Positions 7,493 through 16,738 of a stretch of 64,000 nucleotides of DNA are shown in pieces. A program made the translations under genes and the position numbers. Origin of the DNA: an uncultured Eubacteriales bacterium. Its GTDB lineage: Bacteria > Bacillota > Clostridia > Christensenellales > Borkfalkiaceae. The stretch covers positions 1 to 64,000 of the forward strand of contig UQHL01000014.1 in assembly GCA_900540805.1 (NCBI GenBank), given 5' to 3'. Under the pieces are notes generated by a model. That model saw only the letters and a list, made by a program, of their open reading frames with translations. It searched no databases and was not told where the DNA came from. Positions within the stretch are counted from its first letter, which is position 1; the number at the start of each line of letters is the position of its first letter.

Positions 7493-8230
7493 TTAGTCCT
7501 TGGATTTTTTCTCTTTTTCTGCGAAAACGACGCTTGCAGACGATTTTTTGGCGGCCTTCATTTTTGCAGAAGCTTTTTTCGCTGTTGATTTTTTTGCGGA
7601 GGACATTCTTTCCGTCCCGGAACGAGCCACTCGCTTTCGAGGCTTTGCCCGAGGCTTACGCGGCTTTACAGTCGCCTCTCTTTCTTTCTCCCGCACGGGA
7701 TTTTCCTGTTTTTCTTTCTCCGCAGCCTGCGCCGACTCCGCCGCCGACAATTCGGGGAATAATTTTGCGATGATCGCAGCCATGCCCCCCGCTATTTTAG
7801 TATAAGTAAGGCGGTAGCACTCCTTATCCCGTCCGAAGGGATCGGGGATTTCATAGCCCGCGATATCAGAAAAGGAATAAACGTTGTTCTCAATTTCCGA
7901 AAGCCCCGTCCTTCTCAAAAGATTCCACCGCATATCCATAAGGATATCCCTCTGGCTGTCCGTCATGCAGATAACGGCATATGCGTTTGTCAGCATTTCT
8001 TCGTCCAGCGCGCGCGAAGCAAAATTTTCGATAGACAGTCCGTTTTCGGACAGCACCGCCGCAGAATGAGGATTGATATTGCCGTTTTTGGAAGGCTCCA
8101 GCCCTGCGGAAAAGACGGATACGTCCCCGATATTCAGCCGTTTAAACTCCGAGCGCAACACCGCTTCCGCCATGGGAGAACGGCAGGTGTTGCCCGTGCA
8201 AACGAATATAATCTTTTTTTCTTCCATCAT
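7493..8230 (-). CDS. ywlE: Protein-arginine phosphatase (YwlE-type LMW phosphatase) with long basic tail
   Basis: 245 residues. The first 162 or so are a complete low-molecular-weight phosphatase: the P-loop CTGNTCRSP (Cys11 nucleophile, Arg17) and the general-acid loop DPFG (Asp130). Thr15 within the P-loop, where ordinary tyrosine phosphatases have Ile or Leu, is the residue known to favour phospho-arginine in Bacillus YwlE. The remaining 80 residues are a Lys/Ala/Arg/Ser-rich, low-complexity tail not found in the classical enzyme, resembling histone-H1-like tails and able to bind nucleic acid or acidic surfaces (inference). It follows tsaC, as in Bacillus. Confidence 0.85.
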   Translation of the reverse strand: MMEEKKIIFVCTGNTCRSPMAEAVLRSEFKRLNIGDVSVFSAGLEPSKNGNINPHSAAVLSENGLSIENFASRALDEEMLTNAYAVICMTDSQRDILMDMRWNLLRRTGLSEIENNVYSFSDIAGYEIPDPFGRDKECYRLTYTKIAGGMAAIIAKLFPELSAAESAQAAEKEKQENPVREKEREATVKPRKPRAKPRKRVARSGTERMSSAKKSTAKKASAKMKAAKKSSASVVFAEKEKKSKD

Positions 8231-8254
8231 TGCGTTTTCGTCCTTTCGCTCGTT

Positions 8255-9274
8255 TCAGTGAGGGATATCCACGGAGGCGCAGGCCTTTTTCAGGCGATTG
8301 AGCACCCCCGCCATAATCCCGTCCTTTTTGACGGGCTCCACCGCCACCAAGACGTCTATCGTCTTTTCGGCGGCACGAAGCAAGTCGTAAAGATTTGCCG
8401 CCATCTCCTGTTCGTTTTCTCCGAGGTTCAATACCTTGACGCCGAGACGCATCAACCGCCGCGCTACGCTTCCCTCACAAAGTACCGCCGCCCTATTTCC
8501 GAGCTTCTCCTCTTGCCGATAAGCGGCCAGGGCATCTTCCGCCCGTTCGCAGCCGAACAGCAGCGTCTTACATCTCGGGGCGTAATGTTTATACATCATC
8601 CCCGGGCTCTTCGCCCGCTCCCCCGCCTTGAGCTGAGGCGCATATACGCCGCAGTCTCCGACCACGGCCGCAATCATTTCTCTCGTGATCAGCCCGGGGC
8701 GCAGAATTACCGGAAGATCTCCCGTTACGTCGCACACCGTGCTCTCGATCCCGCCTTCAGATCTCCCTCCGTCCAGGATCAACGGAATTTTTCCGTTAAA
8801 ATCGTCGAATACATGCAGCGCCGTCGTAGGGCTGACGTGTTTGGAAAGGTTGGCGCTGGGCGCGACGACGGGGACGTCGGTTTCCCGCAAAAACGCCTGC
8901 GCGCCCTCGTGCAAGGGGATTCTTACCGCGAGCGTATCCAGCCCGCAGGACACGAACGAACTGACTTTCCCCGTGGACGGATACACCAAAGTCAAAGGCC
9001 CGGGAAGGAAGGCGTCGCGCAGCTTTGCCGCATACGGGGGATCTCGGTCGATAATCTTCGAAAGGTCGTAATCTTTATGCACGTGCGCGATGAGCGGGTT
9101 GTCGTTCGGCCTGCCCTTGATCTCGAAAATGCGTTTCACCGCCCCGTCGTCGAAGGCGTTCCCGCCCAGACCATATACCGTCTCGGTGGGAATAGCCACC
9201 ACGCCGCCCGCAGCAATGATTTTTTTTGCCTCCGCAAGGGACTGCGGAGTGATCTTCTCTATTTTTGTAATCAT
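8255..9274 (-). CDS. tsaC: L-threonylcarbamoyladenylate synthase (Sua5/YwlC type)
   Basis: 339 residues, two domains: the YrdC catalytic domain (about 1-200; PTETVYGLG near 27-35 and SANLS near 140) and the C-terminal Sua5 domain (about 230-339) joined by a linker with the usual KSPGMMYKHYAP motif. It makes the threonylcarbamoyl-AMP used for t6A37 in tRNAs reading ANN codons. It starts three bases after the dnaB stop, so coupling is likely, and ywlE follows. Confidence 0.94.
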   Translation of the reverse strand: MITKIEKITPQSLAEAKKIIAAGGVVAIPTETVYGLGGNAFDDGAVKRIFEIKGRPNDNPLIAHVHKDYDLSKIIDRDPPYAAKLRDAFLPGPLTLVYPSTGKVSSFVSCGLDTLAVRIPLHEGAQAFLRETDVPVVAPSANLSKHVSPTTALHVFDDFNGKIPLILDGGRSEGGIESTVCDVTGDLPVILRPGLITREMIAAVVGDCGVYAPQLKAGERAKSPGMMYKHYAPRCKTLLFGCERAEDALAAYRQEEKLGNRAAVLCEGSVARRLMRLGVKVLNLGENEQEMAANLYDLLRAAEKTIDVLVAVEPVKKDGIMAGVLNRLKKACASVDIPH

Positions 9275-9277
9275 GTC

Positions 9278-10768
9278 TTATTCAAACGGCAATTCGTCGT
9301 CGCCGTCGCCGGAAACTTCTCCCGTTCCGTTTTTCGGCGAAGCGCCGAATGCCTCCGACGCGGGTTCGTCGTCGAACGCGCGCGGCGAACGCGAATATTC
9401 CGGCGGTTCGTCGTCGCGGTTCTGCTCATCTACATCCACGAATTTTGTGCTTTCGCCGATAAATTTCAGCTGGACGCGCCCCTGCGAACCGTTTCTGTGC
9501 TTGGCGATAATCAGCTCCGCCGCGCCCTTCACAATCTTGCCCGACTCCATTTCTTCCGCGGTCGCCGTCGCTTCGGGGCGGTTGATGAACATGACGATAT
9601 CGGCGTCCTGCTCGATGGCGCCCGACTCACGGAGGTCGGAAATCTGAGGCTCCTTGGATTGAATACGCCGAAGCTGGGACAACGCGATGACGGGTACGTT
9701 GAGTTCCTTTGCCATGATCTTCAAATCACGGGTGATCGACGCGATCTCCTGCTGTCTGTTTTCCGAGCCCGCCGTCGTAGAAGAACCGCCCGTCATCAGC
9801 TGAATATAGTCGATCATAATCATATCGACGCCGCCCGCCACCGTCTTGAGCCGACGGCATTTGGACAAAATTTCCGCGGGCGTGACGCGCGAGGAATCGT
9901 CGATATAGATCTGGCTTTTTTTCAGTTTATCGCTGGCCAGCATCAGTTTTTTCCATTCCGAGGCGGACAGCTGCCCCGAAAGCCCTTTGGCCATACTGAC
10001 GTTGGCATAGGAACACAGAAGTCTCTGCACAATCTGAATCCGCGGCATTTCCAGCGAAAACACCGCACAAACCTTATTTTTGCGGAGCGCGGCGTGTTCG
10101 ACGAGGTTCATGGCGAGCGACGTCTTTCCCATACCGGGACGGGCGGCGAGGACGATAAGGTCGGAGGGCTGAAGGCCGTTGGTCATCTGATCCAGCCGCT
10201 TGAAGCCCGTCTCTATGCCGCGGAATACCGTGGGGTCCGATTGAATGGATTCGAATTTTTGCAACACCTGCTGGACGATATCCCCTTCGCTCATGCCCGC
10301 CAGCGAGGAACGGTCCGCCTGTTTGGAAATGTCATACACCGATTTTTCCGCAAAGGAAATGGCGTCGCGGCCCTCCGCGCCCGTCATGCAGTTTTCGATG
10401 ATTTTGCGCGAGGCGCGGATGAGTTTTCTGTTGGTGCTGTCCCTGCTTACGATTTCGTAATAGGACTTGTAATTCGCCGCCGAGGGGGTGATCTGCGCCA
10501 GCTCGGTGAGATAGGCGATGCCGCCCGATTTTTCGAGATTGCCCTCGCCGTCCAGCTGGTCGGAGAGCGTGACGAGGTCGATGGGCTTTCGGTCGTTGAA
10601 CACCGTCTGCATGGCGCGGATGATGAATTTATGCGATTCCTGGTAAAAATCGTCCTCCGTCAGTTTTTCGACGAGCTCCGCCGCGATGTCGTTGTCGATC
10701 AACAGACATCCCAAAAGCGCCATTTCCGCGTCGCGGTTATAGGGCATTGTATTGATTTCAGCTGCCAT
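9278..10768 (-). CDS. dnaB: Replicative DNA helicase DnaB
   Basis: 496 residues. The N-terminal domain (about 10-110) mediates ring assembly and primase contact. The RecA-like C-terminal ATPase has Walker A ARPGMGKTSL (near 203-212) and Walker B DMIMIDYIQLM (near 310); the arginine-finger region lies near 375 (MFINRPE). After 440 there is an acidic disordered tail. No intein is present. AAGGA precedes the ATG. It heads the tsaC-ywlE group on the minus strand. Confidence 0.97.
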   Translation of the reverse strand: MAAEINTMPYNRDAEMALLGCLLIDNDIAAELVEKLTEDDFYQESHKFIIRAMQTVFNDRKPIDLVTLSDQLDGEGNLEKSGGIAYLTELAQITPSAANYKSYYEIVSRDSTNRKLIRASRKIIENCMTGAEGRDAISFAEKSVYDISKQADRSSLAGMSEGDIVQQVLQKFESIQSDPTVFRGIETGFKRLDQMTNGLQPSDLIVLAARPGMGKTSLAMNLVEHAALRKNKVCAVFSLEMPRIQIVQRLLCSYANVSMAKGLSGQLSASEWKKLMLASDKLKKSQIYIDDSSRVTPAEILSKCRRLKTVAGGVDMIMIDYIQLMTGGSSTTAGSENRQQEIASITRDLKIMAKELNVPVIALSQLRRIQSKEPQISDLRESGAIEQDADIVMFINRPEATATAEEMESGKIVKGAAELIIAKHRNGSQGRVQLKFIGESTKFVDVDEQNRDDEPPEYSRSPRAFDDEPASEAFGASPKNGTGEVSGDGDDELPFE

Positions 10769-10841
10769 TTGTTTATCCTTGCGTGATTTATCGCGTTTGA
10801 GCCGCCGCAGAAGCTCGCGGCGGCCCGAACGGGTTTGGGCG

Positions 10842-12623
10842 TTATGCCATCAGTTTTTCAAATTCGTCCAGCGTATCGCCGAATTCTTTCATGGCCGTCT
10901 CGAAAGGCGCCTTGGTCGTCAGATCGACGCCCGCTTTTTTGAGAATGGAAACGGGATCGGTGCTGTTGCCGCCCGAAAGGAATTCGAAATAATCCTTTAC
11001 GGCCTTATCTCCCTCGGCAAGAATGCGCTTGACGATAGAAATGGCGGAAATGATCCCCGTCGAATACTTATAGACGTAGAACGAACGATAGAAATGGGGA
11101 ATTCTCGCCCATTCGTAAGCGATTTCTTTATCGTGCACGATCCCTTCGCCGTAATACTGCTCGTTCAGCTTATAATAGGCGTCGCAGAGATTTTCTTTGG
11201 TGAGCGGTTCGCCCGCCTCCGCTTTCGCGTGCGCGATCTGCTCGAACTGCGCAAACTGCGTCTGGCGGAAAAGGGTGGTGCGGATCATGTCGATATAATA
11301 ATTGAGGAGATATTTTTTCAGCTGTTTATCCTCGGTGGAGGCATACAGGTATTTGAGCAGCAGCACTTCGTTGACCGTGCTGGCAATCTCCGCGAGGAAA
11401 ATGGTATATTCCGATTTCGCGTACGGCTGCCCTGCCGTGGATTTATAGGTATGAATGGAATGTCCCATTTCGTGCGCGATCGTGAAAATCTCGTTGGTGG
11501 TCTGCTGATAGTTGAGCAACACGTAAGGGTGCGTGTCGTAAACGCCCGTCGAATAGGCGCCGCTGCGTTTGCCCTCCGTCTCGCAGACGTCGATCCAGCG
11601 TTCGTCAAGCCCGCGGCGCAGCAGAGCCTGATAGTCCTCGCCGAGCGGCGCAAGTCCCTTGACGACAAGCTCGTACGCCTCCTCGAAGGGCACCTTGATA
11701 TCCGCGTCGGACACGAGCGGCATATAGATATCGTACATATGCTGTTCGTCGAAGCCGAGGATTTTTTTGCGCAGGGAGATATACTTATGCATGGCGGGCA
11801 GGGCGCCGTGCACCGACTCGACGAGGTTGTTATAGACGACGGGGCTGACGTCCTCGCCGTCCATCGCCATTTCCATACAGGTGCCGTACTTCCGCGCCGT
11901 CTTATAGAAAATGTCCTTTTTGACGTTGCCGTAATAGGTCTGCGTGATCGCGTCGATGAGGTTGATATAGGCGCGGTAATACGTCTTGAACCAGGTTTCC
12001 CTCTCTTCCCGCGTTCCCGAATGGAGCACGAGGCCGTACATGCCGTGGCTCATCTGCACCTCCTCCCCGTTGAATTTACCTTTGGGCAGGTTGAGGTTGG
12101 CATTGTCGAGCATGGAGAACACGGTATGGAAGCCGTCCGAAAAATCCCCCGCCAGGGCGAGAATTTTTTCTTCCCCTTCGCTCAAAACGTGCACCTTGGA
12201 TTTTTCGATCTTTTCCAGCATGTAATCGTATTCCGAAAAATCGGGGTCGGCGATGTACGACTTTAATTTTTCCTCGCTGAGCGCGGTGAGCTCGGGCTCC
12301 ACAAACGCCATATCCGCCATCATTTTGGAGACGAGCGTCCCCATCATCGCCGTATAAGACGTGTATTTGGAAATGCGGATATCCTCGTCGTGACGCATGT
12401 TGGCGTAAACGTACAGCTTCTCCATACGGCGGAACAGCGCGTCGCGCTTACGGAAAAAGCCGAGCAGCTCGGTTTTCTCACCGAGTTTTCCCTGAAATCC
12501 CGTCAGTCCGCTTTCTGCGAAGTCCTTTTCCACCGCTTTGAATTCTTCTTCCCACGCCTCGTCGGAGGGGAAAATGACCGTAAGGTCCCATTTGTATTGT
12601 TCCTGAACGTCTTTTCTTTCCAT
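10842..12623 (-). CDS. pepF: Oligoendopeptidase F (M3 family)
   Basis: 593 residues, the family's usual length. The zinc motif HEMGHS (near 384) is present and the third zinc ligand Glu lies about 25 residues on (FLAEIAST). No signal peptide is visible, so it acts on cytoplasmic oligopeptides. AAAGGAG precedes the ATG. It stands between dnaB and the UPF0210 gene on the same strand without overlap. Confidence 0.95.
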   Translation of the reverse strand: MERKDVQEQYKWDLTVIFPSDEAWEEEFKAVEKDFAESGLTGFQGKLGEKTELLGFFRKRDALFRRMEKLYVYANMRHDEDIRISKYTSYTAMMGTLVSKMMADMAFVEPELTALSEEKLKSYIADPDFSEYDYMLEKIEKSKVHVLSEGEEKILALAGDFSDGFHTVFSMLDNANLNLPKGKFNGEEVQMSHGMYGLVLHSGTREERETWFKTYYRAYINLIDAITQTYYGNVKKDIFYKTARKYGTCMEMAMDGEDVSPVVYNNLVESVHGALPAMHKYISLRKKILGFDEQHMYDIYMPLVSDADIKVPFEEAYELVVKGLAPLGEDYQALLRRGLDERWIDVCETEGKRSGAYSTGVYDTHPYVLLNYQQTTNEIFTIAHEMGHSIHTYKSTAGQPYAKSEYTIFLAEIASTVNEVLLLKYLYASTEDKQLKKYLLNYYIDMIRTTLFRQTQFAQFEQIAHAKAEAGEPLTKENLCDAYYKLNEQYYGEGIVHDKEIAYEWARIPHFYRSFYVYKYSTGIISAISIVKRILAEGDKAVKDYFEFLSGGNSTDPVSILKKAGVDLTTKAPFETAMKEFGDTLDEFEKLMA

Positions 12624-12650
12624 ATTATTTTTCTACTCCTTTGGTTTTCG

Positions 12651-14006
12651 TCAATTTTTGAAGCTGTGAATGGGCGCGGGAATATTTCCGCCGCGCAGGA
12701 CAAACCTGCTGCTGTCCGTGTTATGCACGGGCAGAATGGGCGCGCGGCCCAGAAGACCGCCGAAATTCACCTGTCCGCCGACGCCTTTTCCCGGGGCGGG
12801 AATAATCCGCACCGCCGTCGTTTTGTTGTTGATCATGCCGATGGCCGCTTCGTCCGCGATCATCGCGGCGATCGTGGTCGCGGGCGTATCTCCGGGGATT
12901 GCGATCATGTCCAGCCCCACGCTGCACACGCAGGTCATCGCCTCCAATTTGTCGAGATTGATTTCGCCCTTTTCCGCCGCCTCGATCATGCCGATATCCT
13001 CGGAAACGGGAATAAACGCGCCCGAAAGCCCGCCCACGCGGGAGGAGGCCATGACGCCGCCCTTTTTCACCGCGTCGTTGAGCAGGGCGAGCGCCGCCGT
13101 CGTGCCGTGTCCGCCCACGCATTCGAGACCGAGCTCCTCCAAAATCTGCGCCACCGAATCCCCCCTCGCGGGCGTGGGCGCCAAAGACAGATCGACGATC
13201 CCGAATTCCGCATTCAGTCTCTTTGCGGCCTCTTTTGCAATCAGCTGACCCGCACGCGTAATCTTGAAAGCGGTACGCTTAATCATTTCCGCCGCTTCCG
13301 TAAGGTCGGCGTCGGGGATCTGTTCGAGGGCGTGCTTGACGACGCCGGGGCCGGACACGCCGACGTTGACGACCACGTCCGCTTCGCCCGCGCCGTGGAA
13401 CGCGCCCGCCATAAAGGGATTGTCCTCCACCGCGTTGCAGAAAGCGACCAGCTTCGCCGCGCCGATGCCGTCTTTCTCCGCCGTCAGCTTCGCCGCGGCC
13501 TTAAACGTCTCGCCCATCAGCTTCACGGCTTCCATATTGATCCCCGAACGGGTGGAACCCACGTTGACGGAGGAACAGAGCCGCTGCGTGGAAGCGAGCA
13601 CTTCGGGAATGGTTTTGATAAACGTCCGCTCGTAAGCGGCCGTGGACTTATGGACGAGCGCGGAATATCCGCCGAGGAAATCGATCCCCAGCGTCGCCGC
13701 CGCTTCGTCCAGCGCCTTGCCGATCAGGGGCGCCTTTTCGGGAAACGCCGCCGAAATCAGGCTGACGGGCGTCACCGATACCCGCTTGTTGACAATGGGG
13801 ATACCGTATTCTCCCGAGAGCTCGGACGCGGTCTTTACGATCTTTTCCGCGCGGCGGCATACGAGATCGTAAACGTTTTTCGCCGTCTCCTCCGCGGTGC
13901 TCCGCACGCAGGAAAACAGGGAAAGCCCCATGGTAATCGTGCGGATGTCGAGATGCTCCCTCTCGACCATGTCGATGGTTTCCAAAACGTCGAATTGAGT
14001 AAACAT
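12651..14006 (-). CDS. UPF0210 (DUF711) family protein
   Basis: 451 residues, full length for the family. Conserved stretches include DIRTITMGLSL near the N-terminus and the Gly-rich C-terminal GGNIPAP. The biochemical role is not established. In many Firmicutes the gene is paired with a small ACT-domain protein, as here: the ACT gene lies 13 bases upstream. The pairing suggests regulation by a small ligand, but the substrate is unknown. Confidence 0.9.
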   Translation of the reverse strand: MFTQFDVLETIDMVEREHLDIRTITMGLSLFSCVRSTAEETAKNVYDLVCRRAEKIVKTASELSGEYGIPIVNKRVSVTPVSLISAAFPEKAPLIGKALDEAAATLGIDFLGGYSALVHKSTAAYERTFIKTIPEVLASTQRLCSSVNVGSTRSGINMEAVKLMGETFKAAAKLTAEKDGIGAAKLVAFCNAVEDNPFMAGAFHGAGEADVVVNVGVSGPGVVKHALEQIPDADLTEAAEMIKRTAFKITRAGQLIAKEAAKRLNAEFGIVDLSLAPTPARGDSVAQILEELGLECVGGHGTTAALALLNDAVKKGGVMASSRVGGLSGAFIPVSEDIGMIEAAEKGEINLDKLEAMTCVCSVGLDMIAIPGDTPATTIAAMIADEAAIGMINNKTTAVRIIPAPGKGVGGQVNFGGLLGRAPILPVHNTDSSRFVLRGGNIPAPIHSFKN

Positions 14007-14019
14007 GCGCTCCCTCCCT

Positions 14020-14289
14020 TCAAACGTTGTGCATCGCGTTGAAGATATCTTCGTGCTGAATATACACCGACATGCCTATTTTTTTACCGAGCTCCGCGCA
14101 TTCCTTTGCCAAAACGGCAAGCTCCTCCGTCGCGTTTGAAATATCCACGATCATGATCATCGCAAAATATTCGCCCAAAATCGTTTGGGAAATATCCTCG
14201 ATGTTCGCGTTCTTTTCCGAAAGAAACGCGCTGATCTTCGCTATGATGCCCTTCCTGTCCTTGCCCGTAACCGTAACTACCGCTCGCAT
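14020..14289 (-). CDS. ACT domain protein (UPF0237)
   Basis: 89 residues comprising a single ACT domain (VTVTGKDRKGIIAKISAFL), the ligand-binding fold of amino-acid-responsive regulators. Start ATG at 14289 with AAGGAGA; the upstream in-frame extension is not coding. It precedes the UPF0210 gene by 13 bases and is probably its regulatory partner. Confidence 0.92.
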   Translation of the reverse strand: MRAVVTVTGKDRKGIIAKISAFLSEKNANIEDISQTILGEYFAMIMIVDISNATEELAVLAKECAELGKKIGMSVYIQHEDIFNAMHNV

Positions 14290-14308
14290 TTGTGTCTCCT
14301 TATATCGC

Positions 14309-14980
14309 TTATCGCTCGTTTTTTGTCCGTTCGCTTTCGCTCGCCGTCCCGCCGCCGTCCGCCGAATTTTCCGCTCCGACAGCCTCGCCTGCGCCTTTCC
14401 CGGCGGCCTCTTCGGCCGCTTCGCCGCCATCCTCTTCCGAACTCTCGTCTTCCTGCAAGGCGCCGCGTTCCACAATCTCGTACTGCACGATAAAATTGCT
14501 CTGGACGATATATTTTACCAAATCTCCTTTGCGGAAATCGGGCAGGGGCTTTTCGCTGTCCAGATACGCCTCGCGCTCCATCCACTCGCTCTTTTTTCTG
14601 TTCCAGGTCTTAAACACACAGGAGATTACATCGACGTAATCCTTCTGAAGCTCCTTGCGCTCGAAGCCGACAAAATAATTTTCCTCCGCATTCTTAAGCC
14701 CTTCGGACAAATAATAAATCATTTTATAATAGCGGCGAATACGGTGATATTTGATACCCATAAAGGGAAAGACGAATATTACGTACAGCGCCGAAGCGAC
14801 ATAAACGCACACTTTGGGAAGGGTCTGCATGGGGTCGGCATAGGGCAGTGAAACATAATAAATCAGCCAGCCGATACAAAAGGCCAGATAGGCAGCCGTT
14901 ACGCCCAAAAACACCTGAAATGCCCGCTGTTTCTGCGTACGGATCTTATTGAAATCGCCGTCGTTGTAAATCGTTGTCAT
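14309..14980 (-). CDS. Hypothetical two-helix membrane protein with acidic tail
   Basis: 223 residues. Transmembrane helices are at about 22-43 and 55-76, followed by a soluble region (about 80-170) and an extremely Glu/Gly/Ala-rich C-terminal tail (about 173-223) that is likely disordered. The tail's repetitive GC-rich DNA lies just before the ACT gene, 19 bases away. AAGGAGAAAAA precedes the ATG. I recognise no family. Confidence 0.75.
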   Translation of the reverse strand: MTTIYNDGDFNKIRTQKQRAFQVFLGVTAAYLAFCIGWLIYYVSLPYADPMQTLPKVCVYVASALYVIFVFPFMGIKYHRIRRYYKMIYYLSEGLKNAEENYFVGFERKELQKDYVDVISCVFKTWNRKKSEWMEREAYLDSEKPLPDFRKGDLVKYIVQSNFIVQYEIVERGALQEDESSEEDGGEAAEEAAGKGAGEAVGAENSADGGGTASESERTKNER

Positions 14981-15011
14981 TTTTTCTCCTTGTTTTGTGT
15001 CATTAATAAGC

Positions 15012-15851
15012 CTATTCGCTGATGAACAGTACGCCCAAAGTATTCCGTCCGCAGTGTCCCGTGATCACCGAACCCGCCACCGTCTCCACGACCTCTTCGA
15101 AAGAAAATTCCGCTTTCACAAGCTCTTTCGCAAGCTCGACAAGCTCGGGATCGGCATTGGAATGGGTGATAAAGCACCGCCGTTTATCGTATTTGGGATA
15201 GCTCGCCTTAAGCTCCGCGACGTAGGACTTAATGCACACGGCCATCTTGCCGCGAAATTTTTTCTTGACGCCGAGTTGTCCGTCCTTCATGTCGATCATG
15301 GGGTGAATCTTGAGGATATTCGCCCCGTACATTTCCATTTTCGAACACCTGCCGCCCTTGTAGAGATAATCGAGCCGATCGGGCACGAAGGAAGTGTTCA
15401 CCTTTTCCTTCAGCGCGTTGACCGTCTCCTCGATTTCCGCCGCGCTTTTGCCCTCGCCGAGGAGATCGATCGCCTTCATGACGAGAAGCCCCTGCCCCGA
15501 AGAAAGCGCGTAACTATCCACCACGCGCACTCTGCCGCCGAACTCTTTCGCAGCCGTCGCCGCACAGGAATAGGAAGCAGAAGCTTTGCTCGAAATGGTA
15601 AAATGAATCACCTCGTCCGCGTCCTTCAGCTGCCGCGTAAAAAACTCGACGAAATCCTCTATGCTCGGCGCGCTGGTCTTGGGCAGCATTTTTGTCTTTG
15701 CGACAAAGGCGAAAATGTCCTTCGGCGCGATGTCCACGCCGTCCTTGAAGCTCTCCGTGTCGAGAATGACTTTCAGCGGCATTAAGGCGATCCCGTGCTT
15801 TTTTACCAGCTCACCGAGGTCGCAGGTACTGTCCGATGTAATCCTGATCAT
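15012..15851 (-). CDS. DegV family fatty-acid-binding protein
   Basis: 279 residues with the DegV N-terminal signature (ITSDSTCDL) and the second motif TSAPSIEDF near 64-72. The family (FakB) binds fatty acids and presents them to the FakA kinase for phospholipid synthesis. No fakA is in the window. GGAGGA precedes the ATG. Confidence 0.93.
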   Translation of the reverse strand: MIRITSDSTCDLGELVKKHGIALMPLKVILDTESFKDGVDIAPKDIFAFVAKTKMLPKTSAPSIEDFVEFFTRQLKDADEVIHFTISSKASASYSCAATAAKEFGGRVRVVDSYALSSGQGLLVMKAIDLLGEGKSAAEIEETVNALKEKVNTSFVPDRLDYLYKGGRCSKMEMYGANILKIHPMIDMKDGQLGVKKKFRGKMAVCIKSYVAELKASYPKYDKRRCFITHSNADPELVELAKELVKAEFSFEEVVETVAGSVITGHCGRNTLGVLFISE

Positions 15852-15894
15852 CTGTTGTCCTCCGTAAATTTCATTATAATCTTTTTATTTCGCG

Positions 15895-16533
15895 TCAGGA
15901 ATATTTGACCCGCATGCCGGGAAGATATTTCAAAAACGCTTTATACTTAATCGCCCAATCGGGAACCACGCCGTAAACGTCGGTCGCTTTGTAGAGGCGG
16001 TCGCTGAAATGGGAATCCCCCTCCTTATAGCGGCTGTCCTTGCTGTTGGTGCGATTGTCGCCGAGGAAAAATATTTCTCCCTCGCCCACCTCGTAAAGCG
16101 CGAAGCCGTAATCGTAGGCATAATACGCATAGGGCTCGTACAGCTTGACAAATTCATCCGTGCCCGCATAGCGGATATACACCTGACTATGCTCGCACTT
16201 CACCGCGTCCCCTTCCGTGGCGATCAGCCGCTTGATGAGAAACTCCGTCTTTTCGGGGAAATTGTATTTCCTTACGTCCAGCACGATCACGTCGCCGCGC
16301 TCGGGCTTGGCGTTATATTTCATCACCAGCTCGTCTCCCGTAGTGAGCGTCGCGTACATCGATTCGCCATCTACAAGCACCCCGCCGAACGTATTCGTCC
16401 AGTAGATGCGGAAGGAGAGCGCCGCCGCCACGATAAGCGCCAGAATGCAGTAAAACCACATGGTGGAGCGATTGCTTTTATAGTGGTAACGATACTCGTA
16501 TAATTCGCCGTCCCGCAGATCTCTTTCTTTCAT
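15895..16533 (-). CDS. lepB: Signal peptidase I
   Basis: 212 residues with one N-terminal transmembrane helix (about 24-43). The nucleophile Ser58 is in GESMYATL and the general base Lys101 in KRLIATEGD; LGDNRTNSKDSR is the conserved C-terminal box. Start ATG at 16533 overlaps the stop of the DUF951 gene by four bases (ATGA), indicating translational coupling. It may process the exported proteins of this window, including the secreted proteins near 33-36 kb. Confidence 0.95.
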   Translation of the reverse strand: MKERDLRDGELYEYRYHYKSNRSTMWFYCILALIVAAALSFRIYWTNTFGGVLVDGESMYATLTTGDELVMKYNAKPERGDVIVLDVRKYNFPEKTEFLIKRLIATEGDAVKCEHSQVYIRYAGTDEFVKLYEPYAYYAYDYGFALYEVGEGEIFFLGDNRTNSKDSRYKEGDSHFSDRLYKATDVYGVVPDWAIKYKAFLKYLPGMRVKYS

Positions 16534-16727
16534 TTTCCGCTTTCCGTTCCTTTCTTCCCGTCGGAAGGCTTCGCGCGTTTTCTCAGCTCGTCGCGCGTCA
16601 GCGTCACCGTCCTGCCGCAGACGAGACAGCACAGCTTCACATCCGCGCCCGCGCGCACGATCCTCCACTCTCTGCCGCCGCAGGGATGCGGCTTCTTCAT
16701 CGTCACGATCTCGTTTGTCTCGTACAC
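16530..16727 (-). CDS. DUF951 zinc-ribbon-like small protein (GTG start)
   Basis: 65 residues. GTG at 16727 is chosen because AAAGGAGG lies seven bases upstream and the family begins with exactly this YETNEIVTMKKPHPCGG stretch. Cysteines near 18, 32 and 35 are consistent with metal binding. The function of the family is unknown. It overlaps lepB by four bases and follows the alpha/beta-hydrolase gene by 11 bases. Confidence 0.88.
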   Translation of the reverse strand: MYETNEIVTMKKPHPCGGREWRIVRAGADVKLCCLVCGRTVTLTRDELRKRAKPSDGKKGTESGK

Positions 16728-16738
16728 GGTATCCTCCT

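Noticed and set aside
8066..10786. A 906-codon open frame on the plus strand
   Set aside because: It is antisense to dnaB, tsaC and ywlE, all with clear motifs. Its composition (His/Arg/Asp-rich) is that of a shadow frame in GC-rich DNA.
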